DNA of 64,000 nt. Source: Nostoc commune NIES-4072. GTDB lineage: Bacteria > Cyanobacteriota > Cyanobacteriia > Cyanobacteriales > Nostocaceae. This document shows, piece by piece, positions 24,458 through 34,221 of the stretch (within the stretch, counting starts at the first letter, position 1; the number at the start of each line of letters is the position of its first letter). The stretch lies in NCBI RefSeq assembly GCF_003113895.1, contig NZ_BDUD01000001.1, positions 6,250,767 to 6,314,766 on the forward strand, read 5' to 3'. The position numbers and the translations under genes are program-made. The notes below the pieces were generated by a model. It had not been told where the DNA came from and made no database searches. It saw nothing but the letters and a program-made list of their open reading frames with translations.

Positions 24458-25945
24458 GTGACTCAATCTCATAACAACCCTAACCTTCTAGAGGAAACGG
24501 ATTTAGGGACTTTCATCGCTCAGGCTAGTACCACAGATAAATGGGAAGTATTGCCGTATAGTGCCCCGATCCTGCCTATACATGCCGCTTTACTTCGTAC
24601 TGGTAAAGTATTCTTTTTCTGCGGTTCAGGTAATGATCCCAGTCAATTAAATACTCCCTATGACAGCGTGGTTTGGAATGTGAACGAAGGAACCTTTACC
24701 CGTCAAAAGGCTCCATTAGATAGTAATAATCAGCCTATTGATATTTTTTGCGCCGGTCAGTCCTTCCGTCCTGATGGTGGGTTATTAGTGGCGGGTGGAA
24801 CTTTGCGCTATGACCCATTTTATGGTTCACCCTCTGCTCTGATATTTGATCCTATTGGCGAGAAATGGTTCAAGATACTACCAATGAATAATGGGCGTTG
24901 GTATCCTACTTTGGTAACACTAGGTAGCGGTCGGGTCTTTGCAATATCTGGGCCGGATAAAGATGGCAAGCTCAACAGACAACCAGAAATTTATTCATAT
25001 TTCTTTTCAAATGGTTGGAATGCTTTTCCAATAACTCGTCCCTATCCGGCATACGCAAATCTGTTTCTACTCGATAGTGGAAAGCTTTTTTATTCAGGTG
25101 CCCAGATGGGCGGTAACAATGGAGTAGCGCCAACTATACTAACCCTGCCAGAGACATTTACAGAATCAATTACAGAACAAGTGGTGCCAGGGCTGCAAGA
25201 CCCAGCCTTCGGAAATCAAGCTACTAGTGTGCTTTTACCACCTGCACAAGACCAAAAAGTGATGATTATCGGTGGTGGTAGGGCTGGTACGGCAACAAAC
25301 AGGGTCAATATTGTAGATTTAAAAGCTACTAACCCAACTTATGTAGCAGCAAAGCCTCTAAACTATGCTCGGATGCATCTGAGTGCAGTTTTGTTGCCCG
25401 ATCGCACAGTGTTTGTTTGCAATGGTAGCAAAATGGATGAAGACACAAAGCAATCAATGCTACCAGCAGAAATCTACGATCCAGCTACAGATACCTGGAC
25501 AGTAGTAGCTAAACAAAATGTCCCCCGTGTATATCACTCAGTGGCCTTACTTTTACCAGATGGTAGGGTAGTTACAGCAGGAGGTAACCCTGACCGGAGG
25601 ATCAATGAACTGCGATTAGAAATTTACAGTCCTGCGTATATGTCGCGATCGCGCCCAATTATTCAGAGCGCTCCTGACGTATTGACCTACGGACAGCAAT
25701 TTACAATTCAAACACCCCAAGCTGGGAATATTAAATGGGTTAGTCTGATTAAACCAATGGCAACCACTCATTCCTGCGATACAGAACAAAGGTTAGTGGA
25801 TGTGCGGATTAATTTTAGGAACTCTACTTCTCTCAATGTCACGCTAGCAACCAATCGAAACATAGCAGTACCAGGCTGGTACATGCTTTTTATTAGTGAC
25901 AACAATGGAACACCTTCAGTAGCAACCTGGACGCGAATATCATAA
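24458..25945 (+). CDS. Predicted copper-radical oxidase (galactose/glyoxal oxidase-like)
   Basis: A 495-aa Kelch beta-propeller followed by a C-terminal Ig-like DUF1929 domain (from about residue 398, RPIIQSAP). All metal and radical residues known from galactose and glyoxal oxidase can be placed: Cys98 in IFCAGQ (thioether partner), Tyr149 in RWYPT (radical), Tyr359-His360 in RVYHSVALLLPDGRV and His438 in TTHSCDTEQR. So an active Cu enzyme making aldehyde and H2O2 is predicted. There is no signal peptide. Start is GTG 24458; the next Met is too far in. It is followed by a Tat-exported protein. Confidence 0.85.
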   Translation: MTQSHNNPNLLEETDLGTFIAQASTTDKWEVLPYSAPILPIHAALLRTGKVFFFCGSGNDPSQLNTPYDSVVWNVNEGTFTRQKAPLDSNNQPIDIFCAGQSFRPDGGLLVAGGTLRYDPFYGSPSALIFDPIGEKWFKILPMNNGRWYPTLVTLGSGRVFAISGPDKDGKLNRQPEIYSYFFSNGWNAFPITRPYPAYANLFLLDSGKLFYSGAQMGGNNGVAPTILTLPETFTESITEQVVPGLQDPAFGNQATSVLLPPAQDQKVMIIGGGRAGTATNRVNIVDLKATNPTYVAAKPLNYARMHLSAVLLPDRTVFVCNGSKMDEDTKQSMLPAEIYDPATDTWTVVAKQNVPRVYHSVALLLPDGRVVTAGGNPDRRINELRLEIYSPAYMSRSRPIIQSAPDVLTYGQQFTIQTPQAGNIKWVSLIKPMATTHSCDTEQRLVDVRINFRNSTSLNVTLATNRNIAVPGWYMLFISDNNGTPSVATWTRIS

Positions 25946-26009
25946 TTTTACTTGTCTACGTTCGATACATTGCTACTTAATAAAAGTCATTAATTCTAGG
26001 AGTGGAAAT

Positions 26010-27161
26010 ATGAGCTTCAAGCTATCACGTCGGCAGTTTGGCCAGTTGGTACTTGGTGGAACTATAGTGTCTGGGCTTAGTTATCTAAGCAGTAAAACTT
26101 TGGCGCAAACACCAAGTTTCAAAATTGTAGGTATAGGTTCTGGCTCTATCATTACTAATGACCAAACTGTTAGTCCAGAGGTAGATACCACTGAATTAAA
26201 TAGCATTACCGCAAACGTTATACCGACAAATATTAAGCCTGTAGGGCTAGGACTTGTTTTAGAATCTTTTATTTTGCAATCCTTAAATACAGGAAGGGTT
26301 CAGCTTCTAAGTCCAGTAGTTACTCAAATACTTGCCGAGCGCGGTACAGCTTTAGTACAGTCTAATGAGACATTGACTAGCTTCGCTGTTTTAAGCGATG
26401 GCACAATTGCCCAGATCGGTACAGCTTTAGGAAAGGTAGATGATATATTGAGTAGCCTCGGTTCTTTAACCAATGGCGTAGTTCTCAATCAGGCTCCCAA
26501 CCAGGCTTCCAATCAGGTTACACCTTTAGTAGAGACTAATGAGACATTGAGTGGCTTTACTTCTTTAAGCGATGGCACACTTGTTGTAGCTGCTACTCCT
26601 GTTACCATTGGTAGTAAACAGGCGACACCTACTCGCATTACATTTTTGAGTACGCCTGTAAAAACTTTAATAATCTCAGGACTTAGACAGGATCAACAGC
26701 TTGGGAGCTTGCTAGGGACTAATGATGGGCGACTCATCGGTTTAGTAGGTAAAAAGAACGGTACACCACCAATCACATTGGTAGATATTGACGTTCAAAC
26801 AGGAGAGATCAGTACTATTAGTAGGGTTAGATTCCCCAGCGATGAGCGAGCCAGTAATCTAGCACAGTGCCCAGATGGAAAACTCTATACCTCTTTAGTT
26901 GGATTAAATGGTGATACAACTTTGGTGCAACTAGACTCAAATCAAAAAAGCCCGATCCGACTGGCACAATTGAAACTTAATGGTAGAGCATGGAATAATG
27001 GCTTACAAAGCTTGGTTTGCTCTGGAGCAGGTCAACTCCTAGCATTTGGAGCGCAGAGGTATGAGACACCAAATGCTGTATATAGCATAGATAAGAATAG
27101 TGGAAACATGACTCGGCTACAAGACTTTGACGCTGCCCAAATTACCCTTGCTCGTAGCTAG
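26010..27161 (+). CDS. Tat-exported beta-propeller-like protein
   Basis: A 383-aa protein with a twin-arginine signal (SRRQFGQLVLGG, residues 6-17; cleavage probably near TLAQ, residue 33). The rest is beta-rich, and a 15-residue motif SNETLTSFAVLSDGT (118-132) returns as TNETLSGFTSLSDGT (176-190), suggesting propeller blades. No named family is recognised. AGGAG lies 8 nt before the ATG. It is 64 bp after the predicted copper-radical oxidase on the same strand, so the two are probably one operon and one function. Confidence 0.75.
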   Translation: MSFKLSRRQFGQLVLGGTIVSGLSYLSSKTLAQTPSFKIVGIGSGSIITNDQTVSPEVDTTELNSITANVIPTNIKPVGLGLVLESFILQSLNTGRVQLLSPVVTQILAERGTALVQSNETLTSFAVLSDGTIAQIGTALGKVDDILSSLGSLTNGVVLNQAPNQASNQVTPLVETNETLSGFTSLSDGTLVVAATPVTIGSKQATPTRITFLSTPVKTLIISGLRQDQQLGSLLGTNDGRLIGLVGKKNGTPPITLVDIDVQTGEISTISRVRFPSDERASNLAQCPDGKLYTSLVGLNGDTTLVQLDSNQKSPIRLAQLKLNGRAWNNGLQSLVCSGAGQLLAFGAQRYETPNAVYSIDKNSGNMTRLQDFDAAQITLARS

Positions 27162-27221
27162 AAGGGATTGAGTTGATATCTATGGAAATCGTAAATTGTT
27201 TGGAAAAAAGTTAAGTATTCT

Positions 27222-27298
27222 TGTAGGGTGTGTTAACGGAGCGTAATGCTCCAAAAAACTGGAATTGTATATACTTTCGTGGGCTAACACACCCTACA
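27222..27298. repeat. Inverted repeat with 14-bp perfect arms
   Basis: TGTAGGGTGTGTTA (27222-27235) and TAACACACCCTACA (27285-27298) are exact inverses enclosing 49 bp. It is a member of the TGTAGGGTG(C/T)GTTA family also seen at 10527, 32003 and 63945. Confidence 0.75.
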
Positions 27299-27447
27299 TG
27301 GATTTCAAAAATCAAATCGGAGTAACATAGCAAAAAAAGCTAGGAGCATCCATCTTTGGAAGAAACATAATTGTTTGATGCCAAAAACTCTGCTGTATGG
27401 TTGGTCTAAAAAAGTCAATATGCTAGAAGTGGATGCTTCCAAATGCC

Positions 27448-27476
27448 AAGCCCTCAAGGTAAGATGAGGGCTTTTT
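27448..27476. terminator. Intrinsic terminator between convergent transcripts
   Basis: AAGCCCTCA (27448-27456) and TGAGGGCTT (27465-27473) form a 9-bp stem followed on the plus strand by TTTTT. It would end transcription from the oxidase operon. On the minus strand it overlaps the stop codon of the ribokinase gene and may end that transcript too. Confidence 0.7.
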
Positions 27477-28392
27477 AGCTTTCTTTAAGAAACGCATCAA
27501 ACGTAAACCTATCTGGTAACGAAGTTTGTGCGCCTGGTTTTGTCGTCGCCAAAGCACCGGCTGCTGCACCCCAAACAACTGCCTGATGTAAAGAAAGTCC
27601 TTCAAAAAGTGCTGCAGTCAAGCCGCCATTAAAAGCATCGCCAGCAGCTACTGTGTCAACTGCATGAACTGGAAAAGCGGGTACAAAAAACTTTTCCTCA
27701 GCAGTGGCACAAAAAACACCTTTAGCACCCAGTTTAACGATCGCACATTTCACACCTCGTTGTAATAAAACTTCAGCTGCTTTGGCTGCAAGTTCTTCTC
27801 CATCCACAGCAAAACCCACTAACTGTGCTGCTTCAACTTCATTTGGTGTAATAATGTCCACTAATGGGTAAAATTCATCTGGCAAATTAGATTGTGCGGG
27901 TGCAGGGTCGAGAATTACCGTTATTTTAGTTTTTCTTGCGGCTTTAGCTGCTGCAACCACGGCATTAATCGGAATTTCTAATTGTAAAAGCAATGCTGTT
28001 GCTGTTGGTAATAAATGAGACAATCGTTCTACATCTTCTTGATTGATACAACCATTTGCGCCAGGAATTACAATAATTTGATTTTCACCAGCATGATTCA
28101 CGGCGATGATGGCGACTCCAGAACTAACAGTCTCATCCACGACAATATTCTCAATCTGCACACCAGATGCTTGTAAATTATTAATAAGTTCCCCACCAAA
28201 ATCGTCTTTACCTACACGCCCCACCATTTGCGTAGGAATTCCCAATTTTGCTAATGCTACCGCTTGATTCGCTCCTTTTCCTCCCGAAACTTTAAAAAAT
28301 TCTTCTCCTAGCAACGTTTCTCCGGCGACTGGTAAGCGGGGTGCTGTTGCTACCAAATCTATATTTATGCTGCCGAAGACGATAATGCTCAT
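27475..28392 (-). CDS. rbsK: Ribokinase (PfkB family)
   Basis: A 305-aa sugar kinase that phosphorylates ribose at C5. PfkB signatures are GGKGANQAVALAKLG near the N-terminus and DTVAAGDAFNGGL (catalytic Asp) near the C-terminus. NINLD-type substrate contact appears as GSINIDLV. No ribose transporter or mutarotase is adjacent. It shares a strand with the Nramp and SulP genes but the gap to the Nramp gene is 84 bp, so co-transcription is possible but not clear. Confidence 0.92.
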   Translation of the reverse strand: MSIIVFGSINIDLVATAPRLPVAGETLLGEEFFKVSGGKGANQAVALAKLGIPTQMVGRVGKDDFGGELINNLQASGVQIENIVVDETVSSGVAIIAVNHAGENQIIVIPGANGCINQEDVERLSHLLPTATALLLQLEIPINAVVAAAKAARKTKITVILDPAPAQSNLPDEFYPLVDIITPNEVEAAQLVGFAVDGEELAAKAAEVLLQRGVKCAIVKLGAKGVFCATAEEKFFVPAFPVHAVDTVAAGDAFNGGLTAALFEGLSLHQAVVWGAAAGALATTKPGAQTSLPDRFTFDAFLKES

Positions 28393-28476
28393 TTTTCTTG
28401 ATCTTTAAAGTCATTTAGGCTAATACTACAGCAAGCGATCGCAACTTGACTTTTGACTTCCATTTTACGCTACTAG

Positions 28477-29784
28477 TTATCCCAAGATACTTTGTAATAG
28501 CAACCAAATATTTAAGCCAACGATAATAATAGCAACTAACCAGGCTAAAGATTTCAACCATAAGGGATTTACAAACTCACCCATCAAACGGCGATTACTC
28601 GTAAACATCACCAATGGAATCACCGCAAATGGTAACTGTAAGCTGAGGATAACTTGACTAAAAACTATGAGTTTGCTTGTACTATTTTCACCAAAAATAA
28701 TGATTGTAATTAACGCTGGAATAATGGCAAGCAAACGGGTTATTAAACGGCGTAACCAAGACGGAAAGCGAAATTGCAAAAAGCCTTCCATAACAATTTG
28801 TCCTGCCAAAGTTGCAGTCAGCGTTGAACTTTGCCCAGAAGCAAGTAAAGCAATGCCAAAAACAGCACTAGCAGCACTCACTCCTAACAATGGTGTAAGT
28901 AATTTATAAGCATCTTGAATTTCTGCCACGTTTTGATTACCAGAAAAATGAAATGTTGCAGCAGACACAATTAAAATTGCTGAATTTATAAACAGTGCTA
29001 GTGATAAAGCAAAAGTTGAATCTATTGTACCAAACTTAATTGCTTCCCATCTTTTTTTAGTATTAGGTTGCCAATTACGAGTTTGGACAATTGAAGAGTG
29101 TAAATATAAGTTGTGAGGCATCACTGTTGCCCCTAAAATGCCGATAGCAATGTAGAGCATTTCTGAATTCTGTAAAATCTCTTTCTTAGGCAGATATCCC
29201 AGCAAAATCCCCCCCATATCAGGACGGGAAAACAGAATTTCTGTTGTAAAACAGATGCCTACTGTTGCTACCAGCATTATTACCAAAGTTTCTGTATAGC
29301 GAAAGCCTTTATTTTGTAGGAATAACAATACCAGAACATCCAATGCTGTGATGCAAACACCCCACACTAAGGGAATACCAAATAAAAGTTGTAGTGCGAT
29401 CGCACTTCCTAATAGTTCTGCTAAGTCACAAGCTGCGATCGCAATTTCACACAGCACCCACAAACAAAAGCTTACCCTTGGGCTAAAATAGTCCCGACAA
29501 GCCTGTGCTAAATCTCGCCCCGTAGCAACTCCCAAACGTACACATAACGATTGGAGTAATATCGCCATCAGGTTCGACAACAGAATCACTGTTAATAAAG
29601 TGTAGCCAAACTTTGACCCTCCAGCGATGTCTGTTGCCCAATTTCCCGGATCAATGTATCCCACTGAAACCAGATACCCTGGCCCTGTATAAGCCATCAT
29701 CTTACGCCAAAAGCTGCTGCTGGTAGGGATTCTAATACTACGGTGAACTTCTGGTAAGCTAGGTTTGTTTTCTGGGGGAGTCAT
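28477..29784 (-). CDS. mntH: Nramp-family divalent metal transporter
   Basis: A 435-aa membrane protein with about 11 helices, importing Mn2+ or Fe2+ with protons. The metal-binding motifs are present: DPGNWATD in helix 1 and VMPHNLYLHSS in helix 6. A family-typical SGQSSTLTATLAGQ block follows. The cell needs manganese for photosystem II, which fits, but the metal is inferred from the family. A hairpin at 29906-29943 lies in front of the gene. Confidence 0.92.
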   Translation of the reverse strand: MTPPENKPSLPEVHRSIRIPTSSSFWRKMMAYTGPGYLVSVGYIDPGNWATDIAGGSKFGYTLLTVILLSNLMAILLQSLCVRLGVATGRDLAQACRDYFSPRVSFCLWVLCEIAIAACDLAELLGSAIALQLLFGIPLVWGVCITALDVLVLLFLQNKGFRYTETLVIMLVATVGICFTTEILFSRPDMGGILLGYLPKKEILQNSEMLYIAIGILGATVMPHNLYLHSSIVQTRNWQPNTKKRWEAIKFGTIDSTFALSLALFINSAILIVSAATFHFSGNQNVAEIQDAYKLLTPLLGVSAASAVFGIALLASGQSSTLTATLAGQIVMEGFLQFRFPSWLRRLITRLLAIIPALITIIIFGENSTSKLIVFSQVILSLQLPFAVIPLVMFTSNRRLMGEFVNPLWLKSLAWLVAIIIVGLNIWLLLQSILG

Positions 29785-29905
29785 TTACTTGACCGTTAAT
29801 TCCTTCTCATATTGTTTTCATAATCTCATAAAATATAGAATAAACATCAATCTTTAGGTGAGTATGGATAAATTACTTTAGTTAGGAATTTTTTGTCTGA
29901 GAATA

Positions 29906-29943
29906 TACCCCCTAATCTCCTTACAAACAGCGATTAGAGGGTA
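29906..29943 (-). terminator. Hairpin between the SulP and Nramp genes
   Basis: TACCCCCTAATC (29906-29917) and GATTAGAGGGTA (29932-29943) form a 12-bp stem with one mismatch. It is 97 bp after the SulP stop and 122 bp before the Nramp start. It may end the SulP transcript or sit in the Nramp leader. Confidence 0.45.
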
Positions 29944-30039
29944 TCTAAATTTCAGTTTTTCAGTGTGTAAATTCTGAAACTATTAGGTTTTAGTTTTGAT
30001 TACAAATGTCGATTTTGTTCTGTTAATGGCAAAATCTTC

Positions 30040-31728
30040 TCAGTCATTTAATTCCATCAATTCTTTTGTCTTCAAAGTAGCCGCTACAGGTTGAGAACAT
30101 TCTCGAATTTGAGGAGAGATAGAGCAAATCGCATCTGTCGTTGTTTCAAAACAATTTGATAATCCAATTGTTTCTAACAATCCGGTTCGTTCTAATAGTT
30201 GTTTGACTTCGGGTTGTAAACCTGTGAGAATTAAACGGCAATTGTGCCGTTTTAAGTCGTGGTAAATATCCTCTAAAGCTACTAACCCAGTTGTGTCCAT
30301 ATTTGGCACAAACCGCAACCGAAGAATTAAATATTTTACTTCCGGTTCATCTCGGAGAAAAGTAGCAAATCTTTCAGCAGCACCAAAAAATACGGGGCCA
30401 TCTACGCGATAAACGGCAATTTCTTTACCTAATTCCAGAGGAGTACCAGGGGGAAATACTTCGGTTTCAGGTATTTTAACTAAGCTTAAATCGCTCATCC
30501 GTTTGATGAATAATGCTCCGGCTGCCATCAATCCTACTTCTACGGCGAGAACTAAATCAAATAAGATTGTCACTAACCAAGTGAGAATCATCACCGCAAA
30601 GTCAGAGTAGGTAGCACGCATCAATAAACCAATGGCTTCCCACTCAACCATCCGCAGGCTAACCACCATCAGAATGCCAGCAAGTGCGGCTAAAGGAATC
30701 TGTGCTGCTAGGGGTGCTAAAGTTAAAACGATAATGGCTAAGGCAACGCCGTGAATTACTCCAGATAGTCGGGTTTTGCCGCCCGAACGGACATTGACAG
30801 CTGTCCGAGCGATCGCACCTGTTGCCGGAATGCCGCCAAAAAATGGGATAATAATATTTGCCAATCCTTGACCAATTAATTCGCGATCGCTATTGTGTTT
30901 TTCGCTCACTGTCATCCCATCAGCCACAACCGCCGACAGTAACGATTCAATACTTCCCAGTGCCGCCAAAGCCAAAGCCGGATTAATCAGTTCTCGAATC
31001 ACACTAAAATCATTCCAGTGGGGAATACCTTGGGGCATCGGTAAAGATTGGGGAATGCTGCCAATTGTCGGTACATCCAGATGAAAATAAGTTGCTATCC
31101 CCGTTGCCAACACCAACCCTACCAAAGAACCGGGTATTGTTGTATTAATTTTGGGCCATAAAATATTGACTGCCATCACCACCATTGCCAACCCAACAGC
31201 ATCCCAATTTAGAGCTTCTATATGAGTTAAACTTTGCCAAAGTCCCGGCAAAAAATGTTCGCTACGTGGTAAATGTAAACCAAAGAAATTATTTAATTGA
31301 CCACAAAATATAATCACGGCAATACCATTGGTAAAGCCTGCTGTCACTGGATAGGGAATAAACTTTACTAGCTGTCCAAGTTTGGCAACCCCTAAAGCAA
31401 TTTGGATAATCCCAGCCATCACCCCAGCAATCCAAACTTTCTCAAGTCCGTATTTGGCGACAATTCCCACCAAAACTACAGCCATTGCCCCTGTCGGCCC
31501 TGTAATTTGTACTGGAGAACCACCAAAAATTGCCGCGACAATTCCCGCCACAATAGCGGTATAAAGTCCTGCCTTTGGTTCTACCCCACTCGCTACCGCG
31601 AAGGCTAAAGCTAAGGGCAATGCCACCACTGCTGCTGTTAATCCTCCCGTGAAATCACCACGCAGTCCACTAAACCAGCGACGTAGACGCATAAGCTGTG
31701 GTTCTTCGACGATATCAGATATTGCCAT
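30040..31728 (-). CDS. bicA: SulP-family anion transporter with STAS domain (BicA-like)
   Basis: A 562-aa transporter. The membrane part (about 30-420) starts with FTGGLTAAVVALPLALAFAVASG and has the SulP signature near GLYTAIVAGIVAAIFGGSPVQ, cut here for length. A cytoplasmic STAS domain follows (about 430-540; YLILRLRFVPNMDTTGLVAL). Cyanobacterial members of this group include BicA, a low-affinity, high-flux Na+/HCO3- symporter. Sulphate or another anion is possible, so the symbol is tentative. It is monocistronic. Confidence 0.85.
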   Translation of the reverse strand: MAISDIVEEPQLMRLRRWFSGLRGDFTGGLTAAVVALPLALAFAVASGVEPKAGLYTAIVAGIVAAIFGGSPVQITGPTGAMAVVLVGIVAKYGLEKVWIAGVMAGIIQIALGVAKLGQLVKFIPYPVTAGFTNGIAVIIFCGQLNNFFGLHLPRSEHFLPGLWQSLTHIEALNWDAVGLAMVVMAVNILWPKINTTIPGSLVGLVLATGIATYFHLDVPTIGSIPQSLPMPQGIPHWNDFSVIRELINPALALAALGSIESLLSAVVADGMTVSEKHNSDRELIGQGLANIIIPFFGGIPATGAIARTAVNVRSGGKTRLSGVIHGVALAIIVLTLAPLAAQIPLAALAGILMVVSLRMVEWEAIGLLMRATYSDFAVMILTWLVTILFDLVLAVEVGLMAAGALFIKRMSDLSLVKIPETEVFPPGTPLELGKEIAVYRVDGPVFFGAAERFATFLRDEPEVKYLILRLRFVPNMDTTGLVALEDIYHDLKRHNCRLILTGLQPEVKQLLERTGLLETIGLSNCFETTTDAICSISPQIRECSQPVAATLKTKELMELND

Positions 31729-31855
31729 ATTTAGTTTTGACTCTTAATACACAATTTTTTGATGCATACATACATGTGATATGATATGCGGGTAAAATCT
31801 CCTTTATTATAGACATCTTGCAAAAAAGTCAAAATTATTTCTGATTAACTTCTAG

Positions 31856-31973
31856 TGTGCAGTCTTGAAGAATCTGCCCACTTGGGTTTTAGATGAAGCT
31901 ATCTCAGCAGTGGATAAATAATTAGACATAGGCAGCAATCTAGCGATCGCTCGAACAAATTACAGCAGATATA
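31856..31973 (+). pseudogene. Relic of an ABC-transporter ATPase domain
   Basis: About 115 bp match the Walker B/D-loop region of the downstream ABC exporter gene (33919-34030): TGCAGTCTT.AAGAAT, TTTTAGATGAAGC, TCAGCAGTGGATAA, then GCGATCGCTCGAACA and ATTACAG.AGATA. The relic reads LDEAISAVDK and then a stop, so it is dead. Both are in the same orientation, about 2.06 kb apart. It has diverged by many substitutions and small indels. Confidence 0.75.
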
Positions 31974-32002
31974 GGAATCCGGTTTGCTTTGGAGAAAATA
32001 GC

Positions 32003-32082
32003 TGTAGGATGTGTTAGCGACAGCGTAACGCATCAAACTCTTGCTCATAGTGCGTTACGAACTCCGTTCTAACACACTCTAC
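32003..32082. repeat. Imperfect inverted repeat, TGTAGGATGTGTTAG type
   Basis: TGTAGGATGTGTTAG at 32003-32017 pairs with CTAACACACTCTAC near 32069-32082, and an inner pair GTAACGCA / TGCGTTAC lies between. It is a dispersed palindromic element. Confidence 0.55.
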
Positions 32083-32385
32083 TAGCGTGTCAAGGCTAAA
32101 ATAATGCAATAGATTTCCTCTAATATCTCTGTGTTGCGCCAGTTGCTACAAGTCGGGGAACCCGCAAGGGCGCACTGGCAACTCTTTGCCTCTGCGGTTC
32201 GTTAATGCACAAAATTAGTCTAGACACGCCACTACAATACCTAATTTCGTTCAAAAATCAAATAGTAATCCTATAGAACTATAATTGCGATCGCGTAGCG
32301 TACCGTAGGTAATTGCCCATCTTTAGACTCAAGACTTAAAACTTTTTTCCGTGGTAATATCAGTTGCACGAAACCGCAAAAAGCC

Positions 32386-34194
32386 GTGGCTACTGTATTA
32401 AAATCTCATCGGGCATCAAAAAGGCGTAAACACTCAACGCATCCTCTACAACGATTGCTAGAGTATGGACACCAGTATCGTAAACAAATTTGGCTGGCGA
32501 CTACTTATTCTACCCTCAATAAATTTTTCGACTTAGCACCACCCGGCTTAATTGGCGTCGCAGTGGATGTGGTAGTCAAGCAACAGGATTCTATAATTGC
32601 CCAGTTAGGGGTACGCGATGTCTTTCAACAATTTTTGATTATTTCCTTCCTCACCGTCATCATTTGGATACTAGAATCTGTTTTTGAGTACGCCTACGCT
32701 CGACTTTGGCGGAATTTGGCTCAAAATATTCAGCATGACTTGCGTTTGGATGCATACAAACATTTGCAAGAGTTGGAATTGGCTTATTTTGAAGAACGCA
32801 GCACTGGCGGTTTAATGTCTATCTTGAGTGATGATATTAACCAATTAGAGCGGTTTTTGGATGGAGGAGCGAATGATATTATCCAAGTTTCCGCAACTGT
32901 TCTAATTATTGGCGGTGCTTTTTTCATTTTGGCTCCAAGTGTAGCGTGGATGGCTTTGTCACCGATGCCATTTATCCTCTGGGGTTCCTTTGCTTATCAA
33001 CGACTCCTAGCACCTCGCTACGCCGATGTGCGCGAAAAAGTAGGTTTCCTCAATTCGCGTTTGTCAAACAATATTAGCGGAATTACTACTATTAAAAGTT
33101 TCACCGCCGAAGCTTATGAAGCTTATCGTCTGGAATTAGATAGTGAAGCTTATCGCCGGAGTAACTCTAAAGCAATTACTCTTTCTGCTGCTTTTGTCCC
33201 GTTAATTCGGATGCTGATTTTAGTCGGTTTCACAGCATTGCTTTTATATGGCGGGATGGCAGCAGTTTCTGGAAAAATGTCTGTAGGTACTTACAGCGTA
33301 TTAGTATTTTTAATCCAGCGATTGCTGTGGCCTTTAACTAGATTAGGCGAAACATTTGACCAATATCAACGAGCAATGGCTTCTACTAATCGAGTCATGA
33401 ATTTGTTGGATACTCCCATCGCTATTCATACAGGTGATGTATCGTTACCTGTGAATGAGGTGCGCGGTGAAGTGCAATTTAAAAATGTTTATTTTGCCTA
33501 TAAAGATAGATTTCCAGTTATTAAAAATCTGTCTTTAGATATTCCGGCGGGGAAAACCATTGCAATTGTCGGTTCAACTGGTTCTGGTAAAAGCACTTTA
33601 GTCAAACTTTTGTTGCGGTTATACGAAGTGCAAACGGGAAGCATTACTCTCGATGGCATTGATTTGCAAAGTTTGAATTTACAAGATTTACGGCGCTGTA
33701 TTGGTTTAGTGAGTCAAGATGTCTTTCTATTTCATGGCACTGTAGCAGAGAATATTGCTTATGGTAGCTTTGAGAATACAGAGCAAGAAATTATCACGGC
33801 GGCGAAGATAGCCGAGGCGCACGAATTTATTATTGATCTGCCCCAAGGTTATGAGACAATTGTCGGGGAAAGAGGACAAAAGTTATCGGGTGGACAAAGA
33901 CAACGAATTGCGATCGCTCGTGCAGTCTTAAAGAATCCGCCCATTCTGATTTTAGATGAAGCGACCTCAGCAGTGGATAATGAGACAGAAGCGGCTATCC
34001 AGCGATCGCTCGAACGGATTACAGTAGATAGAACGACAATTGCGATCGCTCATCGTCTTTCCACTATCCGCAATGCCGATTGCATTTATGTCATGGAACA
34101 TGGAAAATTAGTAGAGTCGGGAACCCATGAGCAACTGCTAGAGAAAGACGGTATTTATTCCGGTCTCTGGCGTGTACAGTCAGGTTTGAGATAA
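32386..34194 (+). CDS. ABC exporter half-transporter (permease fused to ATPase)
   Basis: A 602-aa ABC exporter. Six membrane segments fill about residues 35-320, with the coupling motif [19 protein letters not shown]. The ATPase part has Walker [10 protein letters not shown], signature [15 protein letters not shown], Walker [12 protein letters not shown] and the switch IAHRLSTI. Start is GTG 32386. It differs clearly from the exporter at 4510. A relic of a closely related ATPase lies just upstream. Substrate is unknown; relatives export lipids, peptides or polysaccharide parts. Confidence 0.92.
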   Translation: MATVLKSHRASKRRKHSTHPLQRLLEYGHQYRKQIWLATTYSTLNKFFDLAPPGLIGVAVDVVVKQQDSIIAQLGVRDVFQQFLIISFLTVIIWILESVFEYAYARLWRNLAQNIQHDLRLDAYKHLQELELAYFEERSTGGLMSILSDDINQLERFLDGGANDIIQVSATVLIIGGAFFILAPSVAWMALSPMPFILWGSFAYQRLLAPRYADVREKVGFLNSRLSNNISGITTIKSFTAEAYEAYRLELDSEAYRRSNSKAITLSAAFVPLIRMLILVGFTALLLYGGMAAVSGKMSVGTYSVLVFLIQRLLWPLTRLGETFDQYQRAMASTNRVMNLLDTPIAIHTGDVSLPVNEVRGEVQFKNVYFAYKDRFPVIKNLSLDIPAGKTIAIVGSTGSGKSTLVKLLLRLYEVQTGSITLDGIDLQSLNLQDLRRCIGLVSQDVFLFHGTVAENIAYGSFENTEQEIITAAKIAEAHEFIIDLPQGYETIVGERGQKLSGGQRQRIAIARAVLKNPPILILDEATSAVDNETEAAIQRSLERITVDRTTIAIAHRLSTIRNADCIYVMEHGKLVESGTHEQLLEKDGIYSGLWRVQSGLR

Positions 34195-34221
34195 GTTTTG
34201 TGTCTTCATTACGAATTATTT

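Larger units (their letters stand above)
31729..32385. other. Intergenic region with gene relic and inverted repeat
   Basis: 657 bp between divergent genes. It includes a relic of an ABC ATPase gene (31856-31973) and an inverted repeat of the TGTAGG.TGTGTTAG family (32003-32082). A further dispersed repeat follows at about 32140-32215. The alternating ATGCATACATACATGTGATATG at about 31763-31784 is close to the SulP start and could be an operator; this is a guess. Confidence 0.6.
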
